Shown: positions 22,800 to 36,233 of the stretch, piece by piece
Numbering within the stretch: position 1 is the first letter of the stretch
Layout of the letters: each line of letters starts with the position of its first letter
Assembly (NCBI GenBank): GCA_949825025.1
Contig: OX463784.1
Span: 22,193,868-22,257,867, forward strand
Source: Siphlonurus alternatus
Lineage: Eukaryota > Arthropoda > Insecta > Ephemeroptera > Siphlonuridae
Reading direction: 5' to 3'
DNA length: 64,000 bases
Program-made: the position numbers and the translations under genes
Notes under the pieces: model-generated
What the model was told of the DNA's origin: nothing
The model's database searches: none
Seen by the model: the letters and a program-made list of their open reading frames with translations, nothing else

Positions 22800-25700
22800 A
22801 TTTTTAAACAGACTACAATTTAATTACAAAGTACATGGTGATTCTTTCAAAACTAACACCAGGTGAAAATATCAACAACCTTATTTCCAACCCCCTTGAC
22901 CAAGTGACACGGCAGGTGGTAGGTTTGTGCCGGCTATGGTGGTGATCTTATCACATCGCAGACGACTGACAATCACGCCCCCCAGGAAATGTCACTTTTA
23001 GAGTGGAGTCGTTTGTGGGACCAAGAACTGTGGGTCTGATAAGTTGAGGGCAGATATAACAAATGAATATGATTTGAATTTTGTTGCTTGTATAGCTGCA
23101 TTTACTGCGACCAGCTAATCGAGTTAGTGCATAACACTTAAAAATAATAAATTGCAAAAATAACATCTGAAGAATATTACGTTATCATCATAAAGGTCAA
23201 TTATTACATATTTATTTTCGTGAAGTATATAACACCCTATATTATAATATAATTATTTAACAAAAATCTTTTTATATCATGTTTTGTTCAAAATTTTTAA
23301 TATAATGTCAAGACCAATGCCTTATATCAATTTATTTTGTCAATATTGATTTTAACAAGTTATCGAATTTGTGCATATTTTTATTTAAAAATTTGCAAAC
23401 TTCCTGAAAAAACAAACAATATAACATGAAATGCACAAAGTAAAATTATAATTAAAAAGTCAATATATTATTTATTAAAAATTATATAAAAATTTAAATA
23501 ATAAATTAATCTATTTAAATAGACAGATTTTTAAATCTACGATAATTTTTAAAGATATTTTATTAAACAGCATGTATGATTATTTTGGAACACGCGTACT
23601 TAATAGTGAGGATGTTTCAAACGAAATTTAACCTTCGACTATGCATGAATTTTTTCTTTCTGTCCGCCAGCGGTCCGTGACTATCAAACAAGATTACAGC
23701 AATATAAAAATGTAATGTATAGACTTTTTTTCAGTTCAATTGGAGCTCATTTCTCTGCGGGTTTACTCGATTGTGGAATAGACCAGTGTCATCAAATAAT
23801 ATAATATTTGATTTTATACAGATTATAGAATTACATGCTGGGCCATTTTTATATACTTTCATACCTTGTTCAAATCTTTTAAAAAATGCAATCAAGTTTA
23901 GAACACATTCTTAATTTGTAATAATAGGCTTATATAAAATTACCAAACCAATAATAACAATGACAATGGAACAATTATTATCTCAACAATGCCAAAATAT
24001 AGAGCATTATTAACAACAATGTATCATTCATTAATGTAACTGGTACTAGTTAATACGACTCAGAGAAAGTAATACATTCATATTTTTCACACGAACCATT
24101 GTTCGACAATTATTATACAATTGGTTGGAATTTGACCTGCATTTTTTTTTTTTATCAGGGAGTCGGGTTACAAAACAAAGCTCGAGAACCTGTAATACTT
24201 TTATATGGTCAGTGAAATTTCACATGAATATCAAGTTTGTATGGCAACAAATGTAGTGATTTGTTACAGTATCTTATTGTTGGATCAAGTTGCGTCAAAT
24301 ATATTGCTTTCTTGTGTTTGTATTGTTGTCTACCACTAGTTATTTATTATATGAAATTGTATGACTCCCAATTCATTGGAGATGAAATTTCCTAGTATAT
24401 AAAGGTATTATAAAATTTTAGTGGGTTATATAGGCTTAATAAAGGAATCTCCCTGCATTTCGCTTTTTTCTTTATTTCTTTTTTATTCCAAAATTATCAA
24501 CTTGAACAAATTAAATATTTTTTGTATAAATTGTTTAAAAAATTATACAATTGACTGTATGAAATAATTTTATTGTATATATCCACTGTCAAGCATGTTA
24601 TCAAGTACTTTAGTTAATAAATTGTAATAAGTTAAAATATTAATAATTGATTTTGTGAATTTTTTTATATAATTTATTATTTAAAATAATAATTACATAT
24701 TATTTTTATTTAGGAAAAATAATGGAAATTATATTATTAATTGAATATTTGAATAATTTGGTTAAACATATTTGTCGTTTTTTATATTAAATTTAAAAAT
24801 TACAAATAATTTGTTCTACGTAATAAATATCTATGTTTTTTAAACAAATTTCATACTTGGACATAAGCTTTTTGAGACAGTTGAATTAAGATAAGATCAC
24901 ATTAATTACTCAAAAATACCATAATGCCTATGTACACTACGTATATAAATTATAACAATTTGCATGAAAATGTATCCTTCATTCCACCACCTGACGCAGC
25001 TGAAATTTGAATCAACCCCGCCCCTTTATTTACTTACATCCAAGAATAGTTTACTGGTATACAGTCACATGAAAGTAAATTTAATATTCTATAATTATTG
25101 TATTATACCCAATTAACATTGTTCAATGATATGATAAATTTAACTTATAATGTGTTTTATAATGTTTTTCGACCTATAAACAGTTTTCATCCATGCATAC
25201 TTGGGAGCATTTTATTTTTTAACTGGTACCAGATAAAGATTTGAATGAAACCATTAAAAAATCTATCATTGGTTGAGCACCAAAATCATTCCCCTCCCTC
25301 TTCCAAGTACAATACAACGATATGACCCAGTGAACTTGGCACTGACAGAGATTGAAAGTGAACGATTGAGGTTCAAGGTCACACAAGGGGGCGTGAGATG
25401 CCATCTCTTCGCAGCCTCCGTGCAGATGAGAATGATTTTCTTTTTACTCTTTTCTCTATTTAACATGATAATAGATTTGTCACCACTCCCTATATACATT
25501 TTTAATTTTTATAAACGTTGCAATATTATAAAATTTATTCTGTAGGTTAAGTGAAAAATTATTATTAGGCATAAGATTTTACCTTTATTGAAGCTTAATT
25601 TTCTTGACTGAGGATTTGTGTAATTATCATTTATATTTATACATTGTGCAATTAACTTATTTGAACGTTTTAATTTTAAATTTTATAAAAAAAAATGTGA

Positions 25701-26900
25701 GGAATATCTATGATCTTCGAATTACTTCAAAAACAATTTTCAGCATTAAATGTACACTTAATTTTATTTCAAATAATAATTTAAGTTAATGTTAATTTTT
25801 TAAAATTTTTAAGTATTTTAATATATCATTTACTAAAATATTACTAATATTTTTTCCTCTTCTTCCCCCCATCTTGCTTGTCCAAGCCCCCAAATAGTTC
25901 GAATCGGGTTATGACCAAGAGGAACGTTAATGTGAGATGAGTGTCCCAGTGCAAATGTAAGTGGGGTCCAATGGTTTCAGTGGTTTGGTGAACGACTGCT
26001 GTAACTTAAGGTTAGGGTGTTATACTGTTGCAAAATCTTCATTCCACTTTGAACTGGGACGCTTATTTCAAACTGCAGGAAAAACATAATAAAATATTTG
26101 AGTTCATTCTGAGACGAGATGACTATTTCTACGTTCTAGACTCTAGACTATTTTATGAAAGTATTTAAAGATATTAATAAACTCTGAAATTGTAATATTA
26201 AATTCATCAATATTACCTGTATATAATTAGGTAAATTTTAAATGAATTGCGCCTTCATTCTATTGAAATTTTAAAATTTAAGAATTTCGTTAATTAAAAG
26301 TCCAGAAACCGGTAGCGACTCCCATTGACTCCCTCAATTTTATTGCTGTTTATTTCTATTGACTATTTACGTGCTTAGCTCTTTCTAAATACTTAATATA
26401 AAAATAAAAAAGCGAATTTAGCATAGTTTTCCATTTTAATAACAAAATTAATTGGTATATTAAATGCATGATTAGCATTGTATAAAAAAAAATTAAACAT
26501 AACAAAATTATTTAAATTAAAAAATTATATGAAAATTAATTTTAAAATTAACTACAATAATTTTTTGTGACAATTTTTTAACAAAATATTTATATTAATT
26601 AAGGCCATTTACCTTGTAATAGCTAAAGAGGGAAAATTATCAAGTAAATCAATTAAATGAAATGTTTTCTCGGTTTCGTTTCAAGTCAAGTCAGCAGCAA
26701 GTGTGCACTTATCAGGTTGCTTGCTCGACTTATAAAGTCTCAAACGTTTTTCCCACATAACAGCCGCACCAAAGCGGATTAACTTACACCGCGCTGTTAA
26801 CGTAGGGAAAACAGCTTCCTTATATTGAAGAGGCCAGAAAAACGTTAAAATTTGGGACTGTGCTTTAACAGCTGTAGTTAATTTGTATATTTTAACGTAC
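22800..26900. other. AT-rich stretch without supported genes
   Basis: Mostly AT DNA. A GC-richer patch at 25270-25430 carries a plus-strand frame with a non-simple peptide (including QRYDPVNLALTEIESERLRF), but no start, splice pattern or family is recognised. A degraded trace of family E may lie at about 24365-24440 (GGAGATGAAATTTCCTAG, then TATATAGGCTTA). A short hairpin (TTTTTCCCACATAACAGC / GCTGTTAACGTAGGGAAAA) lies at 26743-26812. Confidence 0.45.
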
Positions 26901-26914
26901 ATTAAAGGCCTTAT

Positions 26915-27593
26915 GAACCTTTGCACAATATTAAGTACACGGTTAGCTTTGCTTCAGTGTGATTCGGCTGCATAAAATTTTTTGTTTCAGCAGCACAAAT
27001 ATCAGAGATAATAGCCGATGAAAAGGAACCTGTGACGTCACTCACGCTCATTTAGCGGCGACAATATAGGGAAATCCCTGCAAAAGATAGGTTCACTCCC
27101 GCTGCAACCACGGCCACAATTTGACTTCTGTAATTTTGAAACTTTACCAGGGCAGTCTTGATAGTATTTTTCAAATAGCCTGAAAGATTTTTTTTTTACG
27201 ACATTCATACAAACTGAGTTATTGCGGTAGAAAGAGGAGCAAAAATGTTGTATAGGAAAACAATGTTAAATTTTTATCTTGCTACCGCAATAACTCAGTC
27301 TGTACACATGCCACCAAAAAAAAAACTTTCAGGCTATTTGACAAATACTATCAAGACTGCCCTGGTAAAGTTTCAAAATTCCAGAAGTCAAATTGTGACC
27401 GTGGTTGCGGCGGGAGTGAACCTATCTTTTGCAGGGATTTCCCTATATTGTCGCCGCTGAATGAGCGTGAGTGACGTCACAGGTGCTTATCGGCTATTAT
27501 CTCTGATATTTGTGCTGCTGAAACAAAAAATTTTATGCACCTGAATCACACTGAAGCAAAGCTAACCGTGTACTTAATATTGTGAAAAGGTTC
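26915..27593. mobile_element. 679-bp palindromic element
   Basis: Long imperfect inverted arms run from GAACCTTTGCACAATATTAA to the matching right end, including GTGTACTTAATATTGTG, and meet at a short centre near 27245. TGACGTCA occurs in each arm (27033 and 27472). The frames inside (71 codons at 27245-27460) are arm translations. No transposase is present. Only one copy is in the window and no target duplication is evident. Confidence 0.8.
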
Positions 27594-27598
27594 AAAAG

Positions 27599-27785
27599 AC
27601 ACCTCGGGAGACCACGAACGTTATGCTTGCTCTATTTGTGGGCGTTGCTTATGAAGGGGTGGTGGACATTTTGAAGACAGTGAGTGTCCTTCTTAACTTT
27701 CCTAAAATGACAAAAAATTTGTAATCTTTGTATCTTTGAGCTGCAGCAAATCAGACAAGGGTACGTTCGTGGTTTCACGAGCTGT
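27599..27785. mobile_element. Dispersed family D, most complete copy
   Basis: ACACCTCGGGAGACCACGAA on the left pairs loosely with the right end (reverse complement ACAGCTCGTGAAACCACGAA). The interior includes GAGCTGCAGCAAATCAGAC. The length is 187 bp with no coding capacity. It abuts the 679-bp palindrome within a few bases. Related pieces are at 2.3, 6.1, 6.6, 9.3 and 36.8-37.3 kb. Confidence 0.65.
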
Positions 27786-28176
27786 AAACATCGGGGCAGC
27801 ATTTTCTTCATTCACTTAAGTTAGCTGGAGCTGCAGTTCCTTGAGAAAAAATTTAATTTTAAAACTTTGGGAAATTAAGAAAGCAATGCCGCATATATTT
27901 ATTAATTTTATGCATAAAATCATTATAATATTTTTCACTGAATTTAATTTCTAAATAATTGCAATTAGTATATAATTTATAATTGTTGCTTAATGTTTAA
28001 AAATATTTTAATGTTTTAGTAAAAATATGAAGTATTATTCGAATATAAATTATATAAACTGCCAAATGGATAATATTGCATAAATGAATTGATACATGAT
28101 TATCAGAAATTGTGAAAATGGTATGTTTCTTTAAATGACCGCTGTTCAATGTAAAGAAAGAAACATAATGGAAAAC

Positions 28177-28490
28177 ATACATGAAAAATTTTTATTGCAG
28201 AAATGAATAGAGGGCACCAAATTATGCTACTCTGAATTATTTCAGATTTATTTGAGTCCCGTAACTATTTTTAAATAATTATTGAAAGTCCTGTGATTTC
28301 AGTTGGCACCTCTGAATTCTCAATAAAAAGGATAGAGACTGGACGCCTATTGACGCCTCCAGGGGGCGTGGCCGCACATTTAATAATTATTTAAAAATAG
28401 TTCTGGGTTTAAAAAAAAAAACTGAAAAAATTCAGAGTAGCATAATTTGGTACCCTCTATTCATTTCTGCAATAAAAAAATTTCATGTAT
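28177..28490. mobile_element. Core palindrome, terminal type B2, copy 1
   Basis: The end reads ATACATGAAA, then TTTTTATTGCAGAAATGAAT, with the matching inverted right end. The outer ten bases differ from type B1 and resemble the 48.6-kb copy. The core is diverged: no TGACGTCA remains, and the centre reads GACGCCTATTGACGCCTCC. Confidence 0.8.
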
Positions 28491-28499
28491 GAATTGTCC

Positions 28500-31090
28500 A
28501 TTGTTAAATTGACATGTCATAAATTACATTTGTTGTGAAAAGAACACATCTTAAGCTGTAGGGAGAGAAATATAGAAACCATCGTAGATATAAAGAAATT
28601 ATGATGAATTAATTTTTTTGAATCTTAGGATGTCTGAATATAAATTATACATTATAAACAAAACACATTGTTGGTGGAACAATTCATGCTGTTCTGAGGT
28701 ATAAAACAGAGTCCTATAAATGTTATGCTACTTGTTATTGTCATATTGTGTTCAATTATATAATGCAATGTATATAGTAGTCATAAAATAGTATATGATG
28801 CTAATTCTGAATATTAAATATATAATTATGAGGTATGAATTTTGTAATTAGAACTTTAGTACAGGGAAATCATGCAGGAAAAAGAGGAAAATATGAATAT
28901 TATAAAATATTGTAAAAAAATTAATATTAGGTATTGTAGTACTTTATTTCATTCAAAATAAACATTTTGTATTGTGATTGATCTTAGAAAGATGTTATTC
29001 AGATCACACATTATTATTATTCATAGTACTGCAGATACAAAAATAACGTGTCTCAATTTCTTATTAATAAATAAAACATTGTTTGAGTATCTCGGTTATA
29101 TATATGAACAATGTGTGTCCACCGACTGTATGGATGAATATTTTATTATTTGTTCAGTACAAGAAAGGTGGCCTCCCTGTGGGTATTGGTGGCTCATATT
29201 TGTTTAAACACTTGCAGAAAGAGGGAGAAAAACAATGTAAAATGCATCACCAAGGAGCTGTAAAAGTTTAGCAAGAACAGCCGTGAAAATGTAATCTGAT
29301 ATAAAGTTAATATTATTATGTAGAGAGCTCGATTAATAATTTAGAAAAAAAGCCAATCTCACTGTAGGAGAAAAGTTGGGGTGTGTCGACAATGTTTTTT
29401 TCTGTTGGAACTATTTCAGTGAACAAAGGACTCGGTAAAAACAAACATCTCTACTGGTTTTAAGCCGCACGACTTTTCTTGAATTTAATACACGAGGGGA
29501 GAAGGCGTCAAGTAATTGCCATTGTCGTCGGTGGGTGTCTTTGTTTTCTTAAAACACCTGCCTGGCCGGCTGTCAGTGCTTTTATTTACGTTTTGATTCT
29601 GAATTAAAAAAAAACTATTTATTTTTTCATTATTTTCATATATTTTTACTATATTTTAATTGTAACTGCATAGTATAATTATATTTTCACTTTTTTGTAA
29701 TGTTGTTTTCTGTGATAACAAAATTGTCAAGAAATAGTATATTTATTTTACACCGCTTTCATAAATACCCTCTCCACTTCTCTCATATTTATAGCTAAAA
29801 AAAATACAGAAGCTTAGATTCAAGAGAATGCGTTAACAGAAACTAAGTGTCTATACAAATTTTATGTAATTATAAGTCTGAAGTTTGAGTTTGTATAAAA
29901 TGTTATGTGAATAAGTGCAGTTATACTCTCTTAATCTGGATAACTTCAACTTTAGTCATGATAAAGCAAAAAAAATAGCATTTTTTTTACCATAATATAT
30001 ATTTTTTAATAATTAGTTTTCAATAAAGAATTTTTTAAATATTTGAAAATTTTTATTATAATATTTTTATTTTTAGGTTATTATTCTATATTTTTAATTT
30101 ATTGAAAATAAATATGTGCTAATTTAATAATAAGTTCTGAATTTGTTTTTTAAATATAAAAAACTGCTACCAACATTTATGTGTGGCATTGCAAATAAAA
30201 ATACCTGGTTGCCCCGTATTGCTCTGACTGGAGCAAGTAGGGAGCAAGTAAAATTATCACAAGATATATCGTAAACTGTGAACTTGTCTATGTTTGTTCC
30301 AGAATGAAAGAAGAAAGAAGTTTGTTTTATGATGAATTATGGAAATGATACTTGCTATAAATTTAAATTCGGTGAACGACGAACAATTGTTTTGATGTAA
30401 AGTATAGAATTACATTACGAATAAAAAATATATTCAGAATAGTAAATAATAATTATATACATACGAAGCTCAAGTCTCACATAATCTGACAAGCCAAACG
30501 TTCGTGGTGGTCAATAAAAGATTTGTTTTCAACTAACAGAACTCCCCATTACATATTTATGGAGGCTCGCGTGCTTTTGCATCATTACCTATATCACATT
30601 TCAACCGAGAATTCACCAAACAACCTCATTTACTTCACCAACTTAAATCATTTAATTTTCAAGTCTCGTCATAACAAACGTTAACTTCTTACATAAATTA
30701 ACTCACTAATTTAACTTGTGACGTCACAGTCAGCTGATCACGTGAGGGGGCGTGGCTGGTCGTGACTGAAAGCAACAGAAGGGTGGAATGTTTGACTTGC
30801 TGCAACCTCTCATTAATAGATTCCAATGGCAAAAAGGTTTAATAGGAATGTGCTTTAATTGGATTTCAAACACGCTATATATACTTTGTAAAGTTTACTG
30901 ATGTATGAAATTAAAATGAAACCGCACGCTCGCGTTTTTACATAAGGTTGTATACGTTTTTTGATTTTGTTATGAATAAATTTTATAAATATATGCTATG
31001 TATATACGAACAATGAAATATATAATGGTCGATGTTTTTCAAAGTGCAAGCCATTTAAAAAAAATTAAACTGATTATTTCGAGTATAAAA
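28500..31090. other. Stretch without supported genes
   Basis: AT-rich DNA with GC-richer pieces near 29370-29590 and 30480-30800. Frames of 62-77 codons at 28974-29271 are not recognisable. TGACGTCA (30719) and CACGTG (30739) lie 20 bp apart inside the second patch, beside a GGGGGCGTGGCTGG motif. Confidence 0.45.
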
Positions 31091-31096
31091 TATTTC

Positions 31097-31267
<171 letters not shown>

Positions 31268-31720
31268 ACATACTGAAAAATGAAAGAATATGTAATTCTA
31301 AATTATTTCACATTTTTTATTGTTTTTATTTTTACTCAAATTACTATTTATAAATATTATGAAAAAAAAATAGTATTTTATTTGCAAATGATGCAAGCTA
31401 ATTTTATTATTTACATATCATGTGTCACGGTCGTTTTTTAATACTTCAATTAATTGACGTCAAAAATTAAAATTTACGTCCCTCTAACACGAGACCAATT
31501 ATTATTCTTCTGCCTCTGCAAAAATCTGTCATATGACATGCTACAACATGAACATGCAGCCTGTGTAAATATAGGTTGTTAGCTACGACATAATTATACC
31601 AACACATCGATTTTTAAACTTTTAAATAAACTTTTAAGTCAACACGAAAGCTTTTTCACGGAGTTTTATTTTTCACTTCTCACTCCAGCATGAAGTCAAG
31701 ATTGAAAATTTTTAGTCTTA

Positions 31721-32014
31721 AATGAGATATTAGAATGTGAAAATTTTAGTAGCTTCATCGAAAGAAGGGGTAAAAATATGGTACTGTGAATTTTTTCAAA
31801 TTTTTCTGAGACCAGAAACTATTTTTAAAAAATTATTGAAAGTCTATTTTGATGACGTCACGGGCGACACTCCCGTGAAGTCATAAAATAGACTTTCAAT
31901 AATTTTTCAAAAATAGTTTCCGGTCTCAGAGAAATCTGAAAAAATTCACAGTACCATATTTTTACCCCTTCTTTCGATTAAGCCACTAAAATTTTCACAT
32001 TCTAATATTTCATT
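31721..32014. mobile_element. Core palindrome, terminal type A, copy 2
   Basis: It has the same terminal module as 16259-16580 (AATGAGATATTAGAATGTGA) and the shared inner core. It is about 28 bp shorter because the central spacer is reduced. TGACGTCA is intact at 31853 and altered in the other arm. Confidence 0.85.
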
Positions 32015-32810
32015 GATTCTTTTGTTATATCTGCAGCTCATCATTTTTGCTTTATTCTTGTTATTAGGCGGTTGGTTTTGAATACCAGTTAACTTATGTT
32101 AACTAATGTCGTCAGTAGGTCTATGGTGTGGTGAAACGTTCAGCGAGACACGCAACTTCCGCCACGTCGAGGAGCAGAAAAATCGACGTGACGTCACGGA
32201 GCGCTAAAACAAAAATTGAACAAACTTTACGTGGAAATCAAAGTGACAGTTTAGTGTGGAAATGTAATGTGAGTGTGGAAATATGTGTAGGAAGCTGAAT
32301 AGAGTTAATCTCATTTTTATTATAGTTTTAATATTTGTAAACGATTTTGAGTAGTTTTTATATTAAATGTTCGACATAATCCTATTATATGGAGGGTTAA
32401 ATTATAAAAATGACGGGTAAAGAGCCCATTCGCTTCGGAATTTTTACCGGAAGCATATCCTTGATAAATATAATATAGTTAAATATAATTATATTCGTAT
32501 ATTAAATTTTCATTTCTATAACTTGACATTTAATTATTAAGCAATGTAGTTGGGATACATGAAGAACTCCCATCACATCCATTTGTACTAAATTTTCCAC
32601 GTTTTCCCAGTAAATTTTATCAGCGTTCCTTATTAACTTGCTTTTAATCTCGTATGAAGTTAAATTGAATGAATCTGAGATGGCTAGAACGGTTCCTCCT
32701 TCAAGTTTGCAGATCTGCATCTCTTTGTCTATTGGAGCTGCTGCGCCAGAAAAAACAAAATATCGCCTTAAAGTTAGGCAACTTGTTCAGCATACAAATG
32801 AAGCAGGCTA

Positions 32811-33021
32811 CAGTTAAATTAATTTGATATTCCCTCCGGAAGTAGCCGGAAGTGTAAGGTTTCTGGCCATTTCATTCATATGCCTGCGTTGCAATTTCAT
32901 AGATAGTTCAATACTTCTATTGTAATCTTCTCTGTAAATTTTCAAAACTGAATTACAAACAGAAGAGCCACAAACTTCATACTTCCGATTACTTCCGGTG
33001 GTAATGTATGGTAAATTTGAC
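32811..33021. mobile_element. MITE-like inverted repeat
   Basis: CAGTTAAATTAATTTGATAT and CTCCGGAAGTAGCCGGAAGT on the left pair with the right arm (reverse complement GTCAAATTTACC, then ACCGGAAGTAATCGGAAGTA). It spans 211 bp. A part of the same sequence lies at 4995-5050. No target duplication is clear. Confidence 0.65.
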
Positions 33022-33029
33022 TATATATT

Positions 33030-35676
33030 CACATGTTTTGTTGTTGAAAAATTATCTAACCTCACTAGAAGATGATCAGGCAAATTAAAACTTAATTTAA
33101 ATAATAATATTAATATATTTATTTTGTCCCTCGGGGACGGTACCCTTGCTGCCTAATAGCTTCTGTCTATGTCCACATCAAGCTGAAGTACACCACGCCC
33201 ACATAAAGTGTGTGAAAACGCCCACAAACAAAACAGGGATGGAGATAGTAATCGTTAAAATAATTAAATTTTCAATATAATATGACAAAATATTTACAAG
33301 TGCATTGACATTGATTTTCCAAATATTAGCATAACCCAAGTTCTCTATACTGGTAAAGAGATCTCGGCATAACCTCAAACATCAGTCGCACTGCCCCCTA
33401 CATATTCACCCCCTCCCCTTCTTAATTGCGTGTCAAGACTTGAAGGGGCTGTAATCGATCCATCTTTGCTCCAACACCCTCAGTCTATAAATTTACCTGC
33501 CGACTGCATGCATGCAGAGTAAATAGTCGTTCAATTGAAAGCACTAAAACTGATGTATAACTTTCTTGCGGTCCTTTGGTTACTGATTGCTCGGGGATTA
33601 AGCAACTGAAGGGTTGGGGCGGGTTTCGAGCTCGCACGTTTAAATGTTTGTGTCGATAAAGAGGGCGCGTGAATTTAAGAAGTGAGGCCGGTGGATCACG
33701 CGAGCACGTTTTGTTGCACGACCGCCCGACCGACTCAGCACTTAACGTTGCTGATTTATGAGGGAATTATTGAAATTATGACAGTCCATTAAAATGTGAT
33801 CTTGTATGTTAAAACTCCCTTTAACATAGTTTTATTTATTAAATGATAAAATTGAAAATAATAATAATATGTATAATCAAATGCCCGTTTTGGAAATTTT
33901 GTTATTATTCAAAAGGAATTATTACAATATTTTTTTTTTAAATCCTAATTAAAATTTATTATATTAAAGTTAAGATTAATGTGAGAACATAATTATGTTC
34001 AATTACTGAAAAATATTGTTCACTGCATATTTGGAGATTACCGTGTCTGATGATGGAAGAATTGAACAAGATATTTGTTTATACATTGAAATTTAAATAA
34101 TTTATATACGCGTAAATATAAGCAGAGGGAGTTCGTAGACGTATAAGCACAAAGCAACTATAACTATGTCTAAAACATTTTTACATAAATATGAACTAAG
34201 ATTAATGCTGGAAAAACAAAATTTTATTACAATTATATTTAAGAGGGTATAGTAATACTTAATACTCAGTAATAATATAAAAATATAAATATTCTTCCAA
34301 AATCGTCCAAGCAGCTCTCTGATGTAAAAGTCAATTACGCTTCGTCTCTGACTCTCAAGCTGCTGCCGCCCGTAGAGAGAGATGCTATCACAGCATCCCA
34401 GACTGGTCCAGCGAGCCTCCTGAATGTACTTAGAAACTTGAAGGGGACACCATAAGTCAGGGAGGATTAAATTTAATAAGGGAGGGTTTACAGTTAGATG
34501 TAATTGTATGCTTCTCAATTTTATGTATTTATAATTAATTAAAGGGACGCTCTCTGTGTTTAACGTACAATATAATGAGATAAATTGGCATAAAATAGAA
34601 GGGTAGCTGCTTTGTTATTCTTAAATAATTATATAATTATTTTACATTTTTTGTGTTAATTTTTTTTTAAATTTATTGTCATATTATAAAAAGCATTTTC
34701 GTTTATATTCAATGATAATCTTAATTTTCTTGATTATCTCAAAACATTATCCACAGATGGCTTTTAATGTACTTTGTTGAAGCTTATCAACAGTTTTTCA
34801 TTTCTAAATTGAAATATACAGTTAATTTAATATTATTCATTGTACAATTATAAAGGCATAAGTGCCCAACGTTTATGGGAAATTATTTGAAGATTACTCT
34901 ACATATAATAGCAATATTTAATTTTTATTTATCAAACATTTCCCTGTTTAAAAATGTTATAATGTTCAATTTGCATTAAAATTTCACATTTTCTTTTATA
35001 TATAAATATTAAATAAAGTTCATATTTGTTAAAATAAAAAAAAATGTATATATATCAAAATAATATTATTTTGTAAATTTCACAAAAACTATTTAAATTT
35101 CTTATAGTACTGAACAATTTGAACATTTTGATTCACTATAATACAATGGTCTTCTATGGTCAAATTTCCTGATGAAACTCAAATATTAAACTCCCAATCT
35201 TATTTCGACTGTCTACCCCGACCTTTCTACATTAAGAAAGTTACACCATCATCTCTGTATGTATAACGTTCTAAGAAGAAGAAGCTTCGAGGCGTTAATT
35301 TACTGAAAGCAAATTTTGGCTTCGACGAATTTGAAACTTTCTCGTCCCGAGATACTATCGCAGTGTCTTCTTCGTATAATAGATTGAAATTCATGCTCTG
35401 GTTCCTTAAATTTAACGTTAAATAGATTATGGTGTTTTGTTCTACTGATATAGTAACATTGTTATATATTATAATTATTATTGTGTGGTAGAAAATTGTA
35501 CACCAAATTAATGTGACAAATTTATTACATTAAACGTAATCCGTGAATGACTTTTATGTATGAAAAAAACTGGATAACCTTTTTAAAAATTAAAATTACA
35601 GAATTTGTAACGTAATATGATGTAATTTCAACCATGAAATAAAAATATTGCAATTTTAATAAGTCTTGCAAAGGGA

Positions 35677-35680
<4 letters not shown>
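33030..35680. other. Mixed stretch without confirmed genes
   Basis: GC-richer DNA at 33120-33760 shows no recognisable coding region. TATAAAT at 33486 has no well-placed initiator. AT-rich DNA follows, broken by the exon-like island at 34301-34450 on the minus strand. Confidence 0.4.
34301..34450 (-). other. Exon-like GC-richer open segment
   Basis: On the minus strand a stop-free segment begins after CCCCTTCAAG, a possible splice acceptor. It encodes a mixed-composition peptide (with RWTSLGCCDSISLYGRQQLE) and is much GC-richer than its flanks. The enclosing 138-codon frame opens at TTG, and outside this island its peptide turns into AT-driven low complexity. I do not recognise a family. No strong donor follows, so it may be a fossil exon or chance. 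Confidence 0.25.

Positions 35681-35681
<1 letters not shown>

Positions 35682-35717
<36 letters not shown>
35682..35717. repeat. Poly(A) tract
   Basis: A run of 36 A. It could be a retroposon tail, but the sequence upstream shows no recognisable element. Confidence 0.9.
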
Positions 35718-35719
<2 letters not shown>

Positions 35720-35759
35720 TTGTTTGCTATATTTTAATCAACAAATTTAATATATTTTA

Positions 35760-35901
35760 AGTATTGCACGATACAATTTTTCTAATTATTATTTCATACA
35801 ATTTTTCCTTGCAAGAAAAATTCAAATCCATCAATTTATACGAAGAAAAAATTTTCTTGTAAGCAAAAATTGTACGCAAAATTTTATCGTATAATACCGG
35901 T
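35760..35901. mobile_element. MITE-like inverted repeat, family E, copy 3
   Basis: Diverged copy of family E: AGTATTGCACGATACAATTT on the left and, reverse-complemented, CCGGTATTATACGATAAAAT on the right, with inner motifs around CAATTTTTCCTTGCAAGAAA. A 60-codon frame across it is not a gene. Confidence 0.7.
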
Positions 35902-36051
35902 GCATGGACAGAAACTAAATATAGCTCATTTTCAATCATTTGGTTTGGTGAAAGAGCTTTTGATAAGATAAAAAATCAACATAAAAAAAAAACATCAACC
36001 AAAAAATAGCATCAGTAAATATTTTTTTGCATTTACCGTGATATTCACATA

Positions 36052-36233
36052 GGGGGACATTCACAAAGCACTTTAACCCCCACTTTAGCCCCGATTTTTA
36101 ACCCTGGTACTAAACATGGTACTAAACTATGAGCTTAACATGGTTAGCCCCTGCATGGTTTAGTACCATGTTTAGCACCAGGGTTAAAAATCGGGGCTAA
36201 AGTGGGGGTTAAAGTGCTTTGTGAATGTCCCCC
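36052..36233. mobile_element. 182-bp palindromic MITE-like element
   Basis: GGGGGACATTCACAAAGCAC leads into arms of about 75 bp rich in TTTAACCC and TTAGCCCC motifs, repeated almost perfectly in inverse at the right end. The arms are GC-richer than their surroundings. The overlapping 60-70-codon frames are arm translations. No target duplication is clear. Confidence 0.8.

Noticed and set aside
25890..25915. AGTTCGAATCGGG as a tRNA T-loop
   Set aside because: No matching D-arm, anticodon arm or acceptor stem could be placed around it.
33486..33533. TATAAAT with a downstream TCAATTG as a core promoter
   Set aside because: The spacing of about 47 bp is too long for a TATA-initiator pair, and no coding region follows.
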